DNA of 64,000 nt from Ochrobactrum vermis (GTDB lineage Bacteria; Pseudomonadota; Alphaproteobacteria; Rhizobiales; Rhizobiaceae): the NCBI RefSeq assembly GCF_002975205.1, contig NZ_PCOC01000001.1, positions 2,718,001 through 2,782,000 of the forward strand, read 5' to 3'. A program made the position numbers and the translations under genes. How positions within the stretch are numbered: the stretch's first letter is position 1; each line of letters starts with the position of its first letter. Of this stretch, positions 27,863 to 39,515 are shown one piece after another. The notes beneath the pieces were generated by a model. It was not told the origin of the DNA. It saw only the letters and a program-made list of their open reading frames with translations, and ran no database searches.

Positions 27863-27980
27863 TCTGGAGCGCTGCAGGCGCGACCAGGGAACTCAAAACA
27901 AGAGGCGTGGAGCGCTGCAGGCGCGACAGGGAACTCAAACAAGAGGCGTGGAGTGCCGCAGGCACGACAGGGATTTAAAT
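27863..27980 (+). repeat. Array of three tandem hairpin repeats upstream of pheS
   Basis: Three units with a period of 41-43 bases begin near 27863, 27900 and 27941. Each carries GGAG, a hairpin with a GCA loop, CGAC and AGGGA. Units 1 and 2 have GCGCT-GCA-GGCGC; unit 3 has GTGCC-GCA-GGCAC. The changes compensate (C-G to T-A, T-G to C-G), so pairing is kept. Unit 3 is the same as the unit before rpmI in its core and runs directly into the pheS ribosome-binding site and start. Confidence 0.85.
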
Positions 27981-27981
27981 G

Positions 27982-29091
27982 ATGAGTGATCTAGAACAAC
28001 TCGAACGGCAAATTCTCGAAGACATTGCGGCAGCGGTTGATGAGCCTGCTATCGAAGCCGTGCGTGTCGCAGCCCTTGGCAAGAAGGGCACGGTTTCGGA
28101 AAAGCTGAAGACGCTGGGTTCCATGACGCCGGAAGAACGTCAGGCGCAGGGGCCGGCCATCAATGGCCTGAAAAACCGCGTCACCGAAGCGCTGACCGAG
28201 CGCAAGACAGAGCTGCGTCGGCAAGCTATTGCAGCACGCCTGGAACGTGAGAAGGTCGACGTGACGCTGCCAGTGCGCGAAAGCGCTGCCGCGCGCGGTC
28301 GTATCCATCCGATTTCACAGGTTATCGATGAAATCACCGCGATTTTCGCGGATATGGGTTTCTCGATTGCCGAAGGCCCGGATGTCGAGACCGACTATTA
28401 TAATTTCACGGCGCTGAACTTCCCTGAAGGCCATCCGGCGCGCGAGATGCACGACACGTTCTTCTTCAATGCAGACGAGAAGGGTGAGCGCAAGCTATTG
28501 CGCACGCACACGTCGCCGGTGCAGGTGCACACGATGGAGAAGTTTGCAGCGCTGCGTGACAAGGAAGGCCGCGACGAACCAATCCGTATCGTCATTCCGG
28601 GCAAGACCTATCGCATGGATTCCGACGCCACCCATTCGCCGATGTTCCATCAGGTCGAAGGTCTGGTCGTCGACAAGTCGGCCAATGTCGCCAACATGAA
28701 GTGGGTGCTCGAAGAGTTCTGCAAGGCTTTCTTCGAAGTGCCTTCAGTCAAGATGCGCATGCGCCCGAGCTTCTTCCCGTTCACCGAGCCATCGGTTGAA
28801 GTAGACATTCAGTGCGACCGTTCCGGCCCGCATGTGAAGTTCGGCGAGGGCAATGACTGGCTCGAAATTCTGGGCTGCGGCATGGTGCATCCGAATGTGC
28901 TGCGCGCTTCCGGCTACGATCCGGACGTCTATCAGGGCTTCGCATGGGGCATGGGTATTGATCGCATCGCCATGCTGAAATACGGCATGCCTGACTTGCG
29001 CGCCTTCTTCGATGCCGATGTGCGCTGGATCGAACATTACGGTTTCCGCCCGCTCGATATTCCGACGCTTTTCGGCGGACTGAGCGCGTAA
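27982..29091 (+). CDS. pheS: Phenylalanine-tRNA ligase alpha subunit
   Basis: A 369-residue catalytic subunit of the (alpha-beta)2 enzyme that charges tRNA-Phe. It has an N-terminal coiled coil (about residues 1-90), then the class II core with [23 protein letters not shown] text and motif 3 GWGMGIDR-like text ([13 protein letters not shown]). Two adjacent ATGs exist (27979 and 27982). AGGGA at 27969 suits the second better. Translation signals lie inside the last hairpin-repeat unit. pheT follows 21 bases later. Confidence 0.96.
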   Translation: MSDLEQLERQILEDIAAAVDEPAIEAVRVAALGKKGTVSEKLKTLGSMTPEERQAQGPAINGLKNRVTEALTERKTELRRQAIAARLEREKVDVTLPVRESAAARGRIHPISQVIDEITAIFADMGFSIAEGPDVETDYYNFTALNFPEGHPAREMHDTFFFNADEKGERKLLRTHTSPVQVHTMEKFAALRDKEGRDEPIRIVIPGKTYRMDSDATHSPMFHQVEGLVVDKSANVANMKWVLEEFCKAFFEVPSVKMRMRPSFFPFTEPSVEVDIQCDRSGPHVKFGEGNDWLEILGCGMVHPNVLRASGYDPDVYQGFAWGMGIDRIAMLKYGMPDLRAFFDADVRWIEHYGFRPLDIPTLFGGLSA

Positions 29092-29112
29092 GGACAGGAA
29101 GGGACAAGACAA

Positions 29113-31527
29113 ATGAAATTCACGCTTTCCTGGCTCAAGGATCACCTTGAAACCGATGCGACGCTCGATCAGATCGTCGAGAAGCTGACCGATATCGGTC
29201 TTGAAGTGGAATCGGTCGATGACCGTGCTGCTTTCAAGGCCTTCAAGATCGCCAAGGTTCTGACGGCCGTTCAGCATCCGGATGCCGACAAGCTGCGCGT
29301 TCTCTCGGTCGATACGGGCGAAGGCCAGCCGGTTCAGGTCGTCTGCGGCGCACCGAATGCCCGCGCCGGTCTCGTCGGTGTTCTGGGCCGTCCGGGCGAC
29401 TATGTGCCGGGTCTCGATGTCACGCTTTCGGTCGGCAAAATCCGCGGTGTCGAAAGCTTCGGCATGATGTGTTCCGAGCGCGAGCTGGAGCTCTCTGACG
29501 AACATAACGGCATTATCGACCTTCCGGACGATGTTCCTGTCGGCACCAGCTTTGCAGCCTATATGGGCCTTGATGATCCGATCATTGAAATTGGCCTGAC
29601 GCCAAACCGTGCGGATTGCACCGGTATTCGCGGCATTGCACGCGATTTGGCAGCAGCCGGTCTTGGCACGCTCAAGAACACCCTGCCGGAAGCGGTGAAG
29701 GGTGAAGGCGAAACGCCGGTCAAGGTCATTCTCGATCAGGATGCCGAAAACCCGTTCTGCACCGGCTTCGCGCTGCGCATGGTCAAGGGTGTCAAGAACG
29801 GCCCAAGCCCGAAATGGATGCAGCAGCGCCTGAAGGCCATCGGTCTGCGCCCGATCAACGCACTGGTGGATATCACCAACTACGTGACGTTCGATCAGGG
29901 CCGCCCGCTGCATGTTTTCGATGCGGCCAAGGTCAAGGGCAATCTGACAGTGCGTGCGGCAAAGGATGGCGAAACCATTCTCGGCCTCGACCAGCGCGAC
30001 TATAAGTTCAAGCCGGGCATGTATGTGATCGCCGATGAAAACGGCCCCGAATCGATTGCCGGTATCATGGGCGGCGAACACTCGGGTTGTGATGAAAACA
30101 CCACCGACGTGCTGATCGAATCCGCTCTTTGGGACCCGCGCATGATTGCACGCACGGGCCGCGAGCTGGGCATCGTCACCGACGCACGCTATCGCTTCGA
30201 GCGAGGCGTCGATCCGGAAATGATGGTTCCGGGTGCAGAACTGGCAACCAAGCTGGTTCTCGAACTCTGTGGCGGTCAGCCGACGGTTCTCGACGTGGTT
30301 GGCTACAAGGCTCCGACCGCGCGCGTGATTGATTTCCCGGTTACGGAAGTGAAGCGTCTTACCGGTATCGAGGTTTCCTATGACGCATCGTTCGACATTC
30401 TGAAGCGTCTTGGCTTCGGCGTTGAAGGTGACGGCAAGGTCATCAAGGCAACCGTGCCGTCATGGCGTGGCGACGTGGAAGGCAAGGCTGACCTCGTTGA
30501 AGAAGTCATGCGTATCCATGGCATCAACCAGATCGACCCACAGCCGCTGCCGGGCCTTGGTACAGTCAATGGTCGTATTCTGACGACACTGCAGATCCGT
30601 ACGCGTCTGGCACGCCGCACACTTGCTTCGCGCGGCATGATGGAAGCTGTGACCTATTCCTTCATTTCCGACGCGCAGGCCAAAGCCTTTGGCGGCGGCA
30701 AGCCGGAGCTGAAGCTGGCGAACCCGATTGCAGCCGATATGTCGGACATGCGTCCTTCGCTTCTGCCGGGTCTGCTTGCCGCCGCACAGCGCAACGCAGA
30801 TCGCGGTTTTGGCGATACGGCTTTGTTCGAAGTGTCGGGCATCTATGAGGGCGACAAGCCGGAACAGCAGCGTCGTGTGGCTGGCGGTGTTCGTCGCGGC
30901 ACGGCTGGCGTTGAAGGTTCAGGCCGTTTCTGGGCTGGCAATGCAGCACCCGTTGGCGTCTTCGATGCCAAGGCTGATGCTTTGGCCGCACTGGAAGCTG
31001 CCGGTGCGCCGGTTGACCGTATCCAGATCGAAGCCGGTGGTCCGGAATGGTTCCATCCGGGTCGTTCGGGCACGTTGAAGCTTGGCCCCAAGGTCGTGCT
31101 TGGCCACTTCGGCGAGTTTCATCCTGACACGCTGGAAGCGCTCGACGTGTCGGGCAATCTCTGCGGCTTCGAAATCTATATCGATGCGATCCCTGAGCCG
31201 AAGGCAAAGGCAACCCGCACCAAGCCTGCGCTCAACCTGTCGCAATTCCAGAGCCTCAAGCGCGACTATGCCTTTGTGGTGGATGCGAATGTGGAAGCAG
31301 GCAATGTCGTGAAGGCGGTTTCCTCTGCCGACAAGAAGCTGATCGTTGGCGTTCAGGTGTTCGACATCTTCACCGGTGCATCGCTTGGCGAAGGCAAGAA
31401 GTCGATTGCGGTTGAAGTGCTGCTGCAGCCGCAGGATCGCACATTGACCGACGACGACCTGGAAGCACTATCGAAGCAGGTCGTGGCCAGTGTGGCCAAG
31501 CAGACCGGCGGCGTCCTTCGCGGATAA
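29113..31527 (+). CDS. pheT: Phenylalanine-tRNA ligase beta subunit
   Basis: An 804-residue subunit with an N-terminal EMAP-type tRNA-binding domain (about 40-150), the B3/B4 editing domain, the B5 domain, a catalytic-like core and a C-terminal FDX-ACB anticodon-binding domain ([11 protein letters not shown] onward). It edits Tyr-tRNA-Phe and binds the tRNA. A strong terminator follows. Confidence 0.97.
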   Translation: MKFTLSWLKDHLETDATLDQIVEKLTDIGLEVESVDDRAAFKAFKIAKVLTAVQHPDADKLRVLSVDTGEGQPVQVVCGAPNARAGLVGVLGRPGDYVPGLDVTLSVGKIRGVESFGMMCSERELELSDEHNGIIDLPDDVPVGTSFAAYMGLDDPIIEIGLTPNRADCTGIRGIARDLAAAGLGTLKNTLPEAVKGEGETPVKVILDQDAENPFCTGFALRMVKGVKNGPSPKWMQQRLKAIGLRPINALVDITNYVTFDQGRPLHVFDAAKVKGNLTVRAAKDGETILGLDQRDYKFKPGMYVIADENGPESIAGIMGGEHSGCDENTTDVLIESALWDPRMIARTGRELGIVTDARYRFERGVDPEMMVPGAELATKLVLELCGGQPTVLDVVGYKAPTARVIDFPVTEVKRLTGIEVSYDASFDILKRLGFGVEGDGKVIKATVPSWRGDVEGKADLVEEVMRIHGINQIDPQPLPGLGTVNGRILTTLQIRTRLARRTLASRGMMEAVTYSFISDAQAKAFGGGKPELKLANPIAADMSDMRPSLLPGLLAAAQRNADRGFGDTALFEVSGIYEGDKPEQQRRVAGGVRRGTAGVEGSGRFWAGNAAPVGVFDAKADALAALEAAGAPVDRIQIEAGGPEWFHPGRSGTLKLGPKVVLGHFGEFHPDTLEALDVSGNLCGFEIYIDAIPEPKAKATRTKPALNLSQFQSLKRDYAFVVDANVEAGNVVKAVSSADKKLIVGVQVFDIFTGASLGEGKKSIAVEVLLQPQDRTLTDDDLEALSKQVVASVAKQTGGVLRG

Positions 31528-31536
31528 GCATGAAAC

Positions 31537-31565
31537 AAAAAGCCCGGCTTCAAGCCGGGCTTTTT
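31537..31565. terminator. Bidirectional terminator between pheT and the TetR gene
   Basis: AAAAAGCCCGGC and GCCGGGCTTTTT form a long perfect stem with a five-base loop. The TetR stop codon lies in the loop, so the element serves both convergent genes. Confidence 0.92.
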
Positions 31566-32158
31566 ACTTTGGCGGGCATGGCGCGCATGGCCATATCGAT
31601 GATCTTTTGCACGGCGGCCCGCGAACTGCCGTCACGCGCCTCATAGGAGAGGCTCTGCTGGATCGCGTGGTAGAATTCGCTCATCTGGGCGATATCGGTT
31701 TCGGGCGGCAAGTCACCCTCGCGCAAGGCGCGTTGCAGGCGCTTTGAAAGCAGGTCCTGATTGGTGTGGCGAATGGCGGTCAGGAATTCTTTGACCGGCA
31801 CATTTTCCGGTTTGCACTGTATCGAACTGACACTGATCATGCAGCCGCCCGCCGGACAGACGAAAGCACTGTCCGCGCTCAGTTCCAGCCATTGGCGCGT
31901 GCCTTCCTGAATGGTGGCCGCGTTTTCCAGTGCATCAAAAGGAGGAGCGCCGATGGTGCGGCGGTAATAGTCGACGGCTTCACGAAACGCCTGCTCCTTG
32001 TTGCCGAAGGCGGCATAGAAACTCGGCGGCGTGATGCCGATGGCGGTCGTGAAGTCGTTGATCTGGGCGCATTCATAGCCTTTGGCCCAGAAAACCTTCA
32101 TCACCTTGTCCAGCGCTGCATCGCGGTCGAAGCTGCGCGGGCGTCCGCGTGGAACCAT
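31550..32158 (-). CDS. TetR-family transcriptional regulator
   Basis: A 202-residue repressor-type protein with an N-terminal helix-turn-helix (SFDRDAALDKVMKVFWAKGYECAQINDFTTAIG, then PPSFYAAFGNKEQAF). The ligand domain contains a Cys-containing loop (FVCPAGGCMI), as in the AcrR/YbiH-like C-terminal-16 group. It diverges from an MFS exporter gene, so local control of that exporter is likely. The inducer is unknown. Confidence 0.88.
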   Translation of the reverse strand: MVPRGRPRSFDRDAALDKVMKVFWAKGYECAQINDFTTAIGITPPSFYAAFGNKEQAFREAVDYYRRTIGAPPFDALENAATIQEGTRQWLELSADSAFVCPAGGCMISVSSIQCKPENVPVKEFLTAIRHTNQDLLSKRLQRALREGDLPPETDIAQMSEFYHAIQQSLSYEARDGSSRAAVQKIIDMAMRAMPAKVKSPA

Positions 32159-32227
32159 TTTTCGCCCTTTCTGTAATTATCCCTATATAATTCGCTTGAC
32201 CCTTTCGGGCAAGGCGATATTAATTTA

Positions 32228-32238
32228 TGTAGTCTACA
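32228..32238. promoter_or_regulatory. Palindrome between the TetR and MFS genes, candidate operator
   Basis: TGTAGTCTACA is an 11-base perfect palindrome about a central T. It lies 22 bases before the MFS start codon and 70 bases before the TetR start, where a TetR dimer could block both promoters. A nearby TATAAAT sequence (32242-32248) could serve as the MFS -10. Confidence 0.4.
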
Positions 32239-32260
32239 CTATATAAATAGGATTCGTCTC

Positions 32261-33472
32261 ATGAACGATACGTGCGAATCTGCCCTTGCGGCGGAAGGGG
32301 CGGTTGCGTCCCGTAAAGAGGCGCGGGCAATACCGCTGGTCGTCTATTGCCTCAGTCTCGGTGTCTTTGCGCTGACGACCTCCGAACTGATGATTTCGGG
32401 CATGCTGCCGTCGCTTCAGGTGGCTTTTGGCCGTTCCATTGCCGATATCGGCAATCTGATCTCGCTCTATGCCCTCGGCATGATGATTGGCGGGCCGCTG
32501 GTGACGATCCTGTTTCTGGCGCTGAAGATCGAGAACAAGCGGGGGCTGCTGCTTCTGCTGATCTTCTATGCGGCGGCGCAAAGTGTGGCCGCGTCAACAA
32601 GCAGCTTCCAGATTCTGCTGATCGCGCGAGTTCTGACTGGTATGGCAGCAGCAACGAGCTTCGGACTGATGCTTGCCATCACCGCACAACTGGTCGAGCC
32701 GGAACTGCGTGGACGCGCATCCTCGCTGGTTTTCGCCGGATTGATGCTCTGCACCGTGCTCGGCGTGCCGATTGCAACGGCGATCACCAATGCTTTCGGC
32801 TGGCGGGCAAGCTTCTGGGCCATTGTGGTTCTGATCTTGGTTTGCGCCCTTGTCATCGCAATCAAGATCGAGTCGTCGCCTGATGCGCCGCAGGCCGATC
32901 TGCGTTCGGAGCTGGCGGAAATGCGCAAGCCGAAACTGTGGGCGGCTTATGCCACCAGCGCGCTGGTCATCGGTTCGTCATTCGCCGTTTACAGCTATCT
33001 GTCGCCGATCACGGTGGAACTGGCTGGCTTCTCGGCCATGCAGGTTCCGTTTCTGCTCGCTGTCTATGGCGGTGCCAATATCGTCGGTAACTATATCACC
33101 GGCCGCTTTGCCGACCGTCACACGATCCCGACCATTGCCTTCGGTCTTGTGATAATGCTCGCAGCGATGCTGATTTTCGCGCTTTTCGCAGAATTGAAAC
33201 CGGCTGCAATCCTTTCCATCGTGATGATCGGCCTGACCGGCATTGCGCTTAATCCGGCTTTCATCGCGCGAGTAATGCGGATCGCGCATCCCGGTGCACT
33301 GGTGAACGCGATGCATGCATCTGTCATCAATATCGGTCTCGGGCTTGGGCCGTGGGTCGGTGGTCAGGCGATGGAGGCCGGCTATGGCCTGCACGCGCCG
33401 TTATGGGTTGGCTTTGCCATGACGCTGGCTGGGCTCCTGACGCTCGCGCCACCAGCCTTGCGCAGGATGTAA
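32261..33472 (+). CDS. MFS transporter, DHA1 (drug/sugar efflux) type
   Basis: A 403-residue inner-membrane protein with 12 predicted helices. The N-terminal half matches the AraJ/YdhP-like DHA1 family (GVFALTTSELMISGMLPSL, the motif-B-like LLIARVLTGMAAATSFG, and ANIVGNYITGRFADRH between helices 8 and 9). It lies divergent from the TetR gene. The exported compound is unknown. Sequence text such as SLGLGPWVGG-type glycine runs near helix 11 supports a full-length transporter. Confidence 0.87.
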   Translation: MNDTCESALAAEGAVASRKEARAIPLVVYCLSLGVFALTTSELMISGMLPSLQVAFGRSIADIGNLISLYALGMMIGGPLVTILFLALKIENKRGLLLLLIFYAAAQSVAASTSSFQILLIARVLTGMAAATSFGLMLAITAQLVEPELRGRASSLVFAGLMLCTVLGVPIATAITNAFGWRASFWAIVVLILVCALVIAIKIESSPDAPQADLRSELAEMRKPKLWAAYATSALVIGSSFAVYSYLSPITVELAGFSAMQVPFLLAVYGGANIVGNYITGRFADRHTIPTIAFGLVIMLAAMLIFALFAELKPAAILSIVMIGLTGIALNPAFIARVMRIAHPGALVNAMHASVINIGLGLGPWVGGQAMEAGYGLHAPLWVGFAMTLAGLLTLAPPALRRM

Positions 33473-33501
33473 AAAAGGGAGCCCGACGGGCTCCCTTTTT
33501 G
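33473..33501. terminator. Bidirectional terminator between MFS and aldo-keto reductase genes
   Basis: AAAGGGAGCCCG and CGGGCTCCCTTT form a tight hairpin flanked by A and T runs, just after the MFS stop. Confidence 0.9.
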
Positions 33502-33515
33502 TTTGAGGCCGTTCA

Positions 33516-34631
<1,116 letters not shown>

Positions 34632-34683
34632 TCAATTCGATAATACCGATTTATTTTCACAGCTTGTTCTGTAATTTATAACA

Positions 34684-35586
34684 ATGAATCGAAGCCAACT
34701 GTCACAGCTAGCCGTTCTTGCCGCCGTCGCGGCCCATGGAAGTTTCCGTGGCGCGGCGCGGGAATTGGCGATTGCGCCGTCGGCCGTCAGCCACGCGGTA
34801 GCGACGCTGGAGGACAGTCTGGGTGTGCGTCTCCTCGCGCGAACCACGCGCAGCGTCGCACCGACGGAGGCTGGGCGGCAATTGCTGGAAAGGCTGGCAC
34901 CGGCACTTGAAGAGATCAACGCGGCTTTGGGCGCCGCTGTCGATTCGCGGGATCGCCCTTCGGGGATACTGCGAATCACGGCGCCCTATGTGGCTGCCCA
35001 ACTGGTCATCGCACCGCGCCTGGGTGAATTCGCCAGGGCTTATCCCGACATTACACTCGATCTGCGGGTGGAAAACGGCTTCACTGATATTGTTGCAGCA
35101 GGCTTCGATGCGGGTGTGCGTCTCGGTGAAAGCCTCGAAGTGGATATGATAGCAACGCGGCTTACCGGACATGTTCGCGCGGCAATCGTTGCTGCACCGG
35201 CTTATTTCGAAAACCATCCGGTTCCGGTCGAGCCGCGCGATCTCCTGCATCACGCCTGCATCCGCCATCGTTTTCCGAGCGGTCGAACCTATCGTTGGGA
35301 GTTCGAAAGGGTGGGCGAGGCACAGGAAATCGCCATTGAGGGACCGCTGATCGTCAATGACGACAGGGTTATTCTGGAGGCGGCTTTGAACGGTGCCGGA
35401 CTTGCCTATCTGTTCGAAGATTATGTTCACGATGCTTTGGCGGAAGGGCGGCTCGTCCGGGTTCTGGAAGACTGGTGCCAGCCCTTCGCCGGGCTTCATC
35501 TCTATTATCCAAGCCGTCGTCAGATGCGCCCGGCATTACGCGCATTCATCGATTTTTATCGCCACGCATCGGGAAACGGTCAGTGA
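34684..35586 (+). CDS. LysR-family transcriptional regulator
   Basis: A 300-residue regulator with an N-terminal winged helix-turn-helix (SQLAVLAAVAAHGSFRGAARELAIAPSAVSHAVATLE) and a periplasmic-binding-like effector domain. The text resembles the CrgA/PA0477-like subgroup. It diverges from the aldo/keto reductase across a 187-base gap that should contain the shared operator; I see no unambiguous T-N11-A box. The nucleotidyltransferase gene starts five bases after its stop. Confidence 0.92.
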   Translation: MNRSQLSQLAVLAAVAAHGSFRGAARELAIAPSAVSHAVATLEDSLGVRLLARTTRSVAPTEAGRQLLERLAPALEEINAALGAAVDSRDRPSGILRITAPYVAAQLVIAPRLGEFARAYPDITLDLRVENGFTDIVAAGFDAGVRLGESLEVDMIATRLTGHVRAAIVAAPAYFENHPVPVEPRDLLHHACIRHRFPSGRTYRWEFERVGEAQEIAIEGPLIVNDDRVILEAALNGAGLAYLFEDYVHDALAEGRLVRVLEDWCQPFAGLHLYYPSRRQMRPALRAFIDFYRHASGNGQ

Positions 35587-35591
35587 CGGGG

Positions 35592-36230
35592 ATGTCGGAT
35601 CACTTGCGTTATGTGGCTTTGCTGCCTGCAGAACAGCGGAATATCTTTTCACAGATGATTCTGGAAAGTCCGATGCTGGCCGACGCGCTGCAACGGTTGC
35701 ATGAACTGGCCGGAGAGGCATCCGAATTCTGGCTCGTCTCTGGTGCGCTCTATAACACTATCTGGAACCGGCTGACCGGGAGACCGGCCCTGCATGGAAT
35801 CAAGGATCTCGATATCATCTATTTCGACGGCAGCGATCTTTCCTGGGAAGCGGAGGATGCGGTCATCGCGCGGGGGACTGAGGTCTTTCGCGATTTTCCG
35901 CTTCCGGTGGAGATTCGCAATCAGGCGCGGGTGCATCTGTGGTTCGAAAAGCGCTTCGGACAACCCTACGCTCCGCTTCATTCGGTGACTGAATCGATAG
36001 AACGCTATGCGACGATTGCCCATTGCGTGGGCGCGCGGCTGGCAAAGGACGACGAGCCGGCAGATTGCGGGCTGCTCATCCACGCTCCTTTCGGCCTCGA
36101 TGATATTTTTTCGTTTCGCATTCGGCCCAATCGTGCCATCGATAACCGCGAAACGCATGAAATCAAGGCGGACCGCGCGCTGAAATTCTGGCCGGAACTG
36201 ACCGTTCAGGGCTGGGACGTGCCGGACTGA
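35592..36230 (+). CDS. Nucleotidyltransferase-family protein (COG3575-like)
   Basis: A 212-residue protein with [17 protein letters not shown], a polymerase-beta-like Asp pair, and [15 protein letters not shown], as in the DUF925/COG3575 family of bacterial nucleotidyltransferase-like proteins. ATG 35592 follows GACGGGG; a GTG three codons earlier is possible. The gene follows LysR closely and may be cotranscribed. The function is unknown. Confidence 0.75.
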   Translation: MSDHLRYVALLPAEQRNIFSQMILESPMLADALQRLHELAGEASEFWLVSGALYNTIWNRLTGRPALHGIKDLDIIYFDGSDLSWEAEDAVIARGTEVFRDFPLPVEIRNQARVHLWFEKRFGQPYAPLHSVTESIERYATIAHCVGARLAKDDEPADCGLLIHAPFGLDDIFSFRIRPNRAIDNRETHEIKADRALKFWPELTVQGWDVPD

Positions 36231-36288
36231 GACTTGGATTGAGCCCGGATCGGGCCCGGCTCCAGCTTTGAATAAAAGAGGGAATAGC

Positions 36289-37278
36289 ATGTTTCGTTGG
36301 GGTATTCTTTCAACCGCCAAGATTGGTGTCACCCAGGTGATTCCAGCACTTTGCGCCTCCGATAACGGTGTCGTTCATGCCATTGCGAGTCGCGACCAGT
36401 CGCGTGCGCGCGCCGTTGCCGACCGTTTTGGTGCACCGCTGGCCTTTGGTTCCTATGAAGAACTGCTGGCAAGCGACGCCATCGACGGCGTCTATATACC
36501 GCTGCCGACATCACAACATATCGAATGGAGCCTCAAGGCTGCCGAGGCGGGCAAACACGTCCTGTGTGAAAAGCCGATCGCACTCAAGGCCGACGATATC
36601 GATCAACTCATCGCCGCGCGTGACAAGCACAAGGTCACGATGGCCGAAGCCTTCATGGTCTATTATCACCCGCAATGGATCAAGTTGCAGGAGCTTCTGG
36701 CCGAAGGTGCCATCGGCCAGCTTCGCCATGTGCAGGGCGCTTTTTCCTATTTCAATGTCGATCCGGACAATATGCGCAATCAGCCGGAACTGGGTGGTGG
36801 CGCTCTGCCGGATATCGGCGTCTATCCGACCGTGGTAACCCGTATGGTCACCGGGCAGGAACCGGTGTCGGTCAAGGCGTCGGTGGAGTATGACCCGGCC
36901 TTCGGCACCGACCGCTATGCCAATGTTTCAGCCCGCTTCGACGGCTTCGACCTGAGCTTCTATGTCGCCACGCAGCTTGGCGCTCGCCAGACGATGGTTT
37001 TCCACGGCGACAAGGGCTTCATCGAAGTCTATGCGCCGTTCAATACCGGCAAATACGGTCACGGCAGCATCGCGCTTTTCGATGCCGGTCATACGAAGGC
37101 GACAGAATGGTCGTTCGGAGATGCCAATCATTATCAGCTTCAGGCCGAAAGTTTCGTGCGGGCTGCGCGCGGTAACAAGGATGCGCGGCTTTTCTCGCTT
37201 GAAAATTCGAAAGCGAACCAGAAATTCATCGATGCCATCTACCGTGCGGCAAAAGACGGCGGATCGGCTATGGTATGA
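36289..37278 (+). CDS. Gfo/Idh/MocA-family NAD(P)-dependent dehydrogenase
   Basis: A 329-residue oxidoreductase with an N-terminal Rossmann domain ([18 protein letters not shown]), the hallmark CEKPIAL (the EKP lysine), and a C-terminal GFO/IDH alpha/beta domain ([12 protein letters not shown]). The family oxidises sugars, inositols or dihydrodiols. ATG 36289 is preceded by AGAGGGA. It stands alone before the dnaK promoter. Confidence 0.9.
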   Translation: MFRWGILSTAKIGVTQVIPALCASDNGVVHAIASRDQSRARAVADRFGAPLAFGSYEELLASDAIDGVYIPLPTSQHIEWSLKAAEAGKHVLCEKPIALKADDIDQLIAARDKHKVTMAEAFMVYYHPQWIKLQELLAEGAIGQLRHVQGAFSYFNVDPDNMRNQPELGGGALPDIGVYPTVVTRMVTGQEPVSVKASVEYDPAFGTDRYANVSARFDGFDLSFYVATQLGARQTMVFHGDKGFIEVYAPFNTGKYGHGSIALFDAGHTKATEWSFGDANHYQLQAESFVRAARGNKDARLFSLENSKANQKFIDAIYRAAKDGGSAMV

Positions 37279-37385
37279 TGGCCAGCACGCACTATGTTGG
37301 GCAGCGAGCGGTCCCTATTGTGTATGTCGATAGGCCCCTGTCAGTATTTCCGGGTGTGGAATCTGCCTCAGCTTGACTGTTGTGA

Positions 37386-37417
37386 CTTGCAGTGAAAAAC
37401 CGCGTTTCTTATATACG
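37386..37417 (+). promoter_or_regulatory. RpoH (sigma-32) type heat-shock promoter of dnaK
   Basis: CTTG at 37386-37389, an 18-base spacer, then CTTATATACG at 37408-37417. This matches the alphaproteobacterial heat-shock consensus CTTG-N18-CYTATNTNNG at every fixed position, about 140 bases upstream of dnaK. Confidence 0.7.
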
Positions 37418-37558
37418 CCTCGCACAGGGCATTGATGTTCGTCTGGAAACCGGCTCGGTGTCCGGATAAATGTCGTGAAAAGAGCATTGTGAAACCGATA
37501 GGAACCGCCCATGGAACGCTCGGTAGAGGTCTTGGCGGTTTGCTGAATGGAGAGAAAT

Positions 37559-39469
37559 ATGGCTAAAGTTATTGGTATCGATCTGGGAACGACCAACTCC
37601 TGCGTATCCGTCATGGACGGCAAAAGCGCGAAGGTCATCGAAAATGCCGAAGGTGCGCGTACAACCCCTTCGATCGTTGCGTTCTCCGATAGCGACGAAC
37701 GTCTCATCGGTCAGCCTGCAAAGCGTCAGGCCGTCACCAATCCGGAAGGTACCATTTTTGCGGTCAAACGCCTGATCGGGCGCCGTTTCGACGATCCGAT
37801 GGTTACCAAGGACAAGGACCTGGTCCCGTATCAGATCGTCAAGGGCGACAACGGCGACGCATGGGTCGAAGTCCACGGCAAGAAATATTCCCCGTCGCAG
37901 GTCTCTGCGATGATTCTTCAGAAGATGAAGGAAACTGCTGAGTCCTATCTCGGCGAAACGGTTACGCAGGCGGTTATCACCGTTCCGGCCTACTTCAACG
38001 ACGCTCAGCGCCAGGCAACCAAGGATGCAGGCAAGATCGCCGGTCTTGAAGTGCTGCGTATCATCAACGAGCCGACTGCTGCTGCACTCGCTTACGGTCT
38101 CGACAAGAACGAAGGCAAGACCATCGCTGTTTATGACCTTGGCGGCGGTACCTTCGACGTGTCGGTGCTCGAAATCGGCGACGGCGTCTTCGAAGTGAAG
38201 TCGACCAACGGCGACACCTTCCTCGGCGGTGAAGACTTTGACATGCGTCTGGTCGAATACCTGGTTTCCGAGTTCAAGAAAGAAAGCGGCATCGATCTCA
38301 AGAACGACAAGCTCGCTCTGCAGCGCCTCAAGGAAGCTGCCGAAAAGGCCAAGATCGAACTGTCGTCCTCGCAGCAGACCGAAGTCAACCTGCCGTTCAT
38401 CACGGCTGACCAGACTGGTCCGAAGCACCTTGCCATCAAGCTGTCGCGCGCCAAGTTCGAAAGCCTGGTCGACGATCTCGTCCAGCGCACGATCGAGCCT
38501 TGCAAGGCAGCACTGAAGGATGCCGGTCTCAAGGCTGGTGAAATCGATGAAGTGATTCTGGTTGGCGGCATGACCCGTATGCCGAAGATTCAGGAAGTCG
38601 TGAAGGCCTTCTTCGGCAAGGAACCGCACAAGGGCGTCAATCCTGATGAAGTCGTTGCCATGGGCGCGGCCATTCAGGCCGGTGTTCTGCAGGGCGACGT
38701 CAAGGACGTTCTGCTGCTCGACGTGACCCCGCTTTCGCTGGGTATCGAAACGCTGGGCGGCGTGTTCACCCGTCTGATCGAACGCAACACCACGATCCCG
38801 ACCAAGAAGTCGCAGACCTTCTCCACCGCCGAGGACAACCAGTCGGCCGTGACGATCCGCGTCTTCCAGGGCGAGCGTGAAATGGCGGCCGACAACAAGA
38901 TGCTCGGCCAGTTCGACCTCGTCGGCATTCCGCCCGCACCGCGCGGCGTGCCACAGATCGAAGTGACCTTCGACATCGACGCCAATGGTATCGTCAACGT
39001 GACGGCCAAGGACAAGGGCACCGGCAAGGAACACCAGATCCGCATTCAGGCATCGGGTGGTCTTTCGGATGCTGACATCGAAAAGATGGTCAAGGACGCC
39101 GAGGCGAATGCCGAGGCGGACAAGAAGCGTCGTGATGCCGTTGAAGCCAAGAACCAGGGTGAAAGCCTCGTTCATTCGACCGAAAAGTCGCTGAGCGAAT
39201 ATGGCGACAAGGTTTCGGCTGACGACAAGAAGGCCATTGAGGATGCTCTCGCAAGCCTCAAGACCTCGCTTGAAGGCGACGATGCCGAGGACATCAAGGC
39301 CAAGACGCAGACGCTGGCTGAGGCTTCGATGAAACTCGGGCAGGCCATGTATGAAGCCGCTCAGGCTGCTGAAACCGGCGCCGCTGGCGGTAGCGAAGAA
39401 GCCGCTTCGAACGACGATGTTGTCGACGCCGATTACGAAGAAATCGACGACGACAAGAAGAAGTCGTAA
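37559..39469 (+). CDS. dnaK: Chaperone protein DnaK (Hsp70)
   Basis: A 636-residue ATP-dependent chaperone: nucleotide-binding domain (residues 1 to about 380, [32 protein letters not shown]), linker and substrate-binding domain ([15 protein letters not shown]), helical lid and an acidic tail ending [10 protein letters not shown]. It works with DnaJ and GrpE on nascent and stress-damaged proteins and modulates RpoH. ATG 37559 is preceded by GGAG; an in-frame ATG at 37547 overlaps that site. A terminator separates it from dnaJ. Confidence 0.98.
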   Translation: MAKVIGIDLGTTNSCVSVMDGKSAKVIENAEGARTTPSIVAFSDSDERLIGQPAKRQAVTNPEGTIFAVKRLIGRRFDDPMVTKDKDLVPYQIVKGDNGDAWVEVHGKKYSPSQVSAMILQKMKETAESYLGETVTQAVITVPAYFNDAQRQATKDAGKIAGLEVLRIINEPTAAALAYGLDKNEGKTIAVYDLGGGTFDVSVLEIGDGVFEVKSTNGDTFLGGEDFDMRLVEYLVSEFKKESGIDLKNDKLALQRLKEAAEKAKIELSSSQQTEVNLPFITADQTGPKHLAIKLSRAKFESLVDDLVQRTIEPCKAALKDAGLKAGEIDEVILVGGMTRMPKIQEVVKAFFGKEPHKGVNPDEVVAMGAAIQAGVLQGDVKDVLLLDVTPLSLGIETLGGVFTRLIERNTTIPTKKSQTFSTAEDNQSAVTIRVFQGEREMAADNKMLGQFDLVGIPPAPRGVPQIEVTFDIDANGIVNVTAKDKGTGKEHQIRIQASGGLSDADIEKMVKDAEANAEADKKRRDAVEAKNQGESLVHSTEKSLSEYGDKVSADDKKAIEDALASLKTSLEGDDAEDIKAKTQTLAEASMKLGQAMYEAAQAAETGAAGGSEEAASNDDVVDADYEEIDDDKKKS

Positions 39470-39488
39470 TTCTAGGCTCAATACGCTC

Positions 39489-39515
39489 AAGCCCGGGGCT
39501 CTGCCCCGGGCTTTT
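39489..39515 (+). terminator. Terminator after dnaK
   Basis: AAGCCCGGGGC/GCCCCGGGCTT is a perfect 11-bp stem with a TCT loop followed by TT. Confidence 0.9.
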
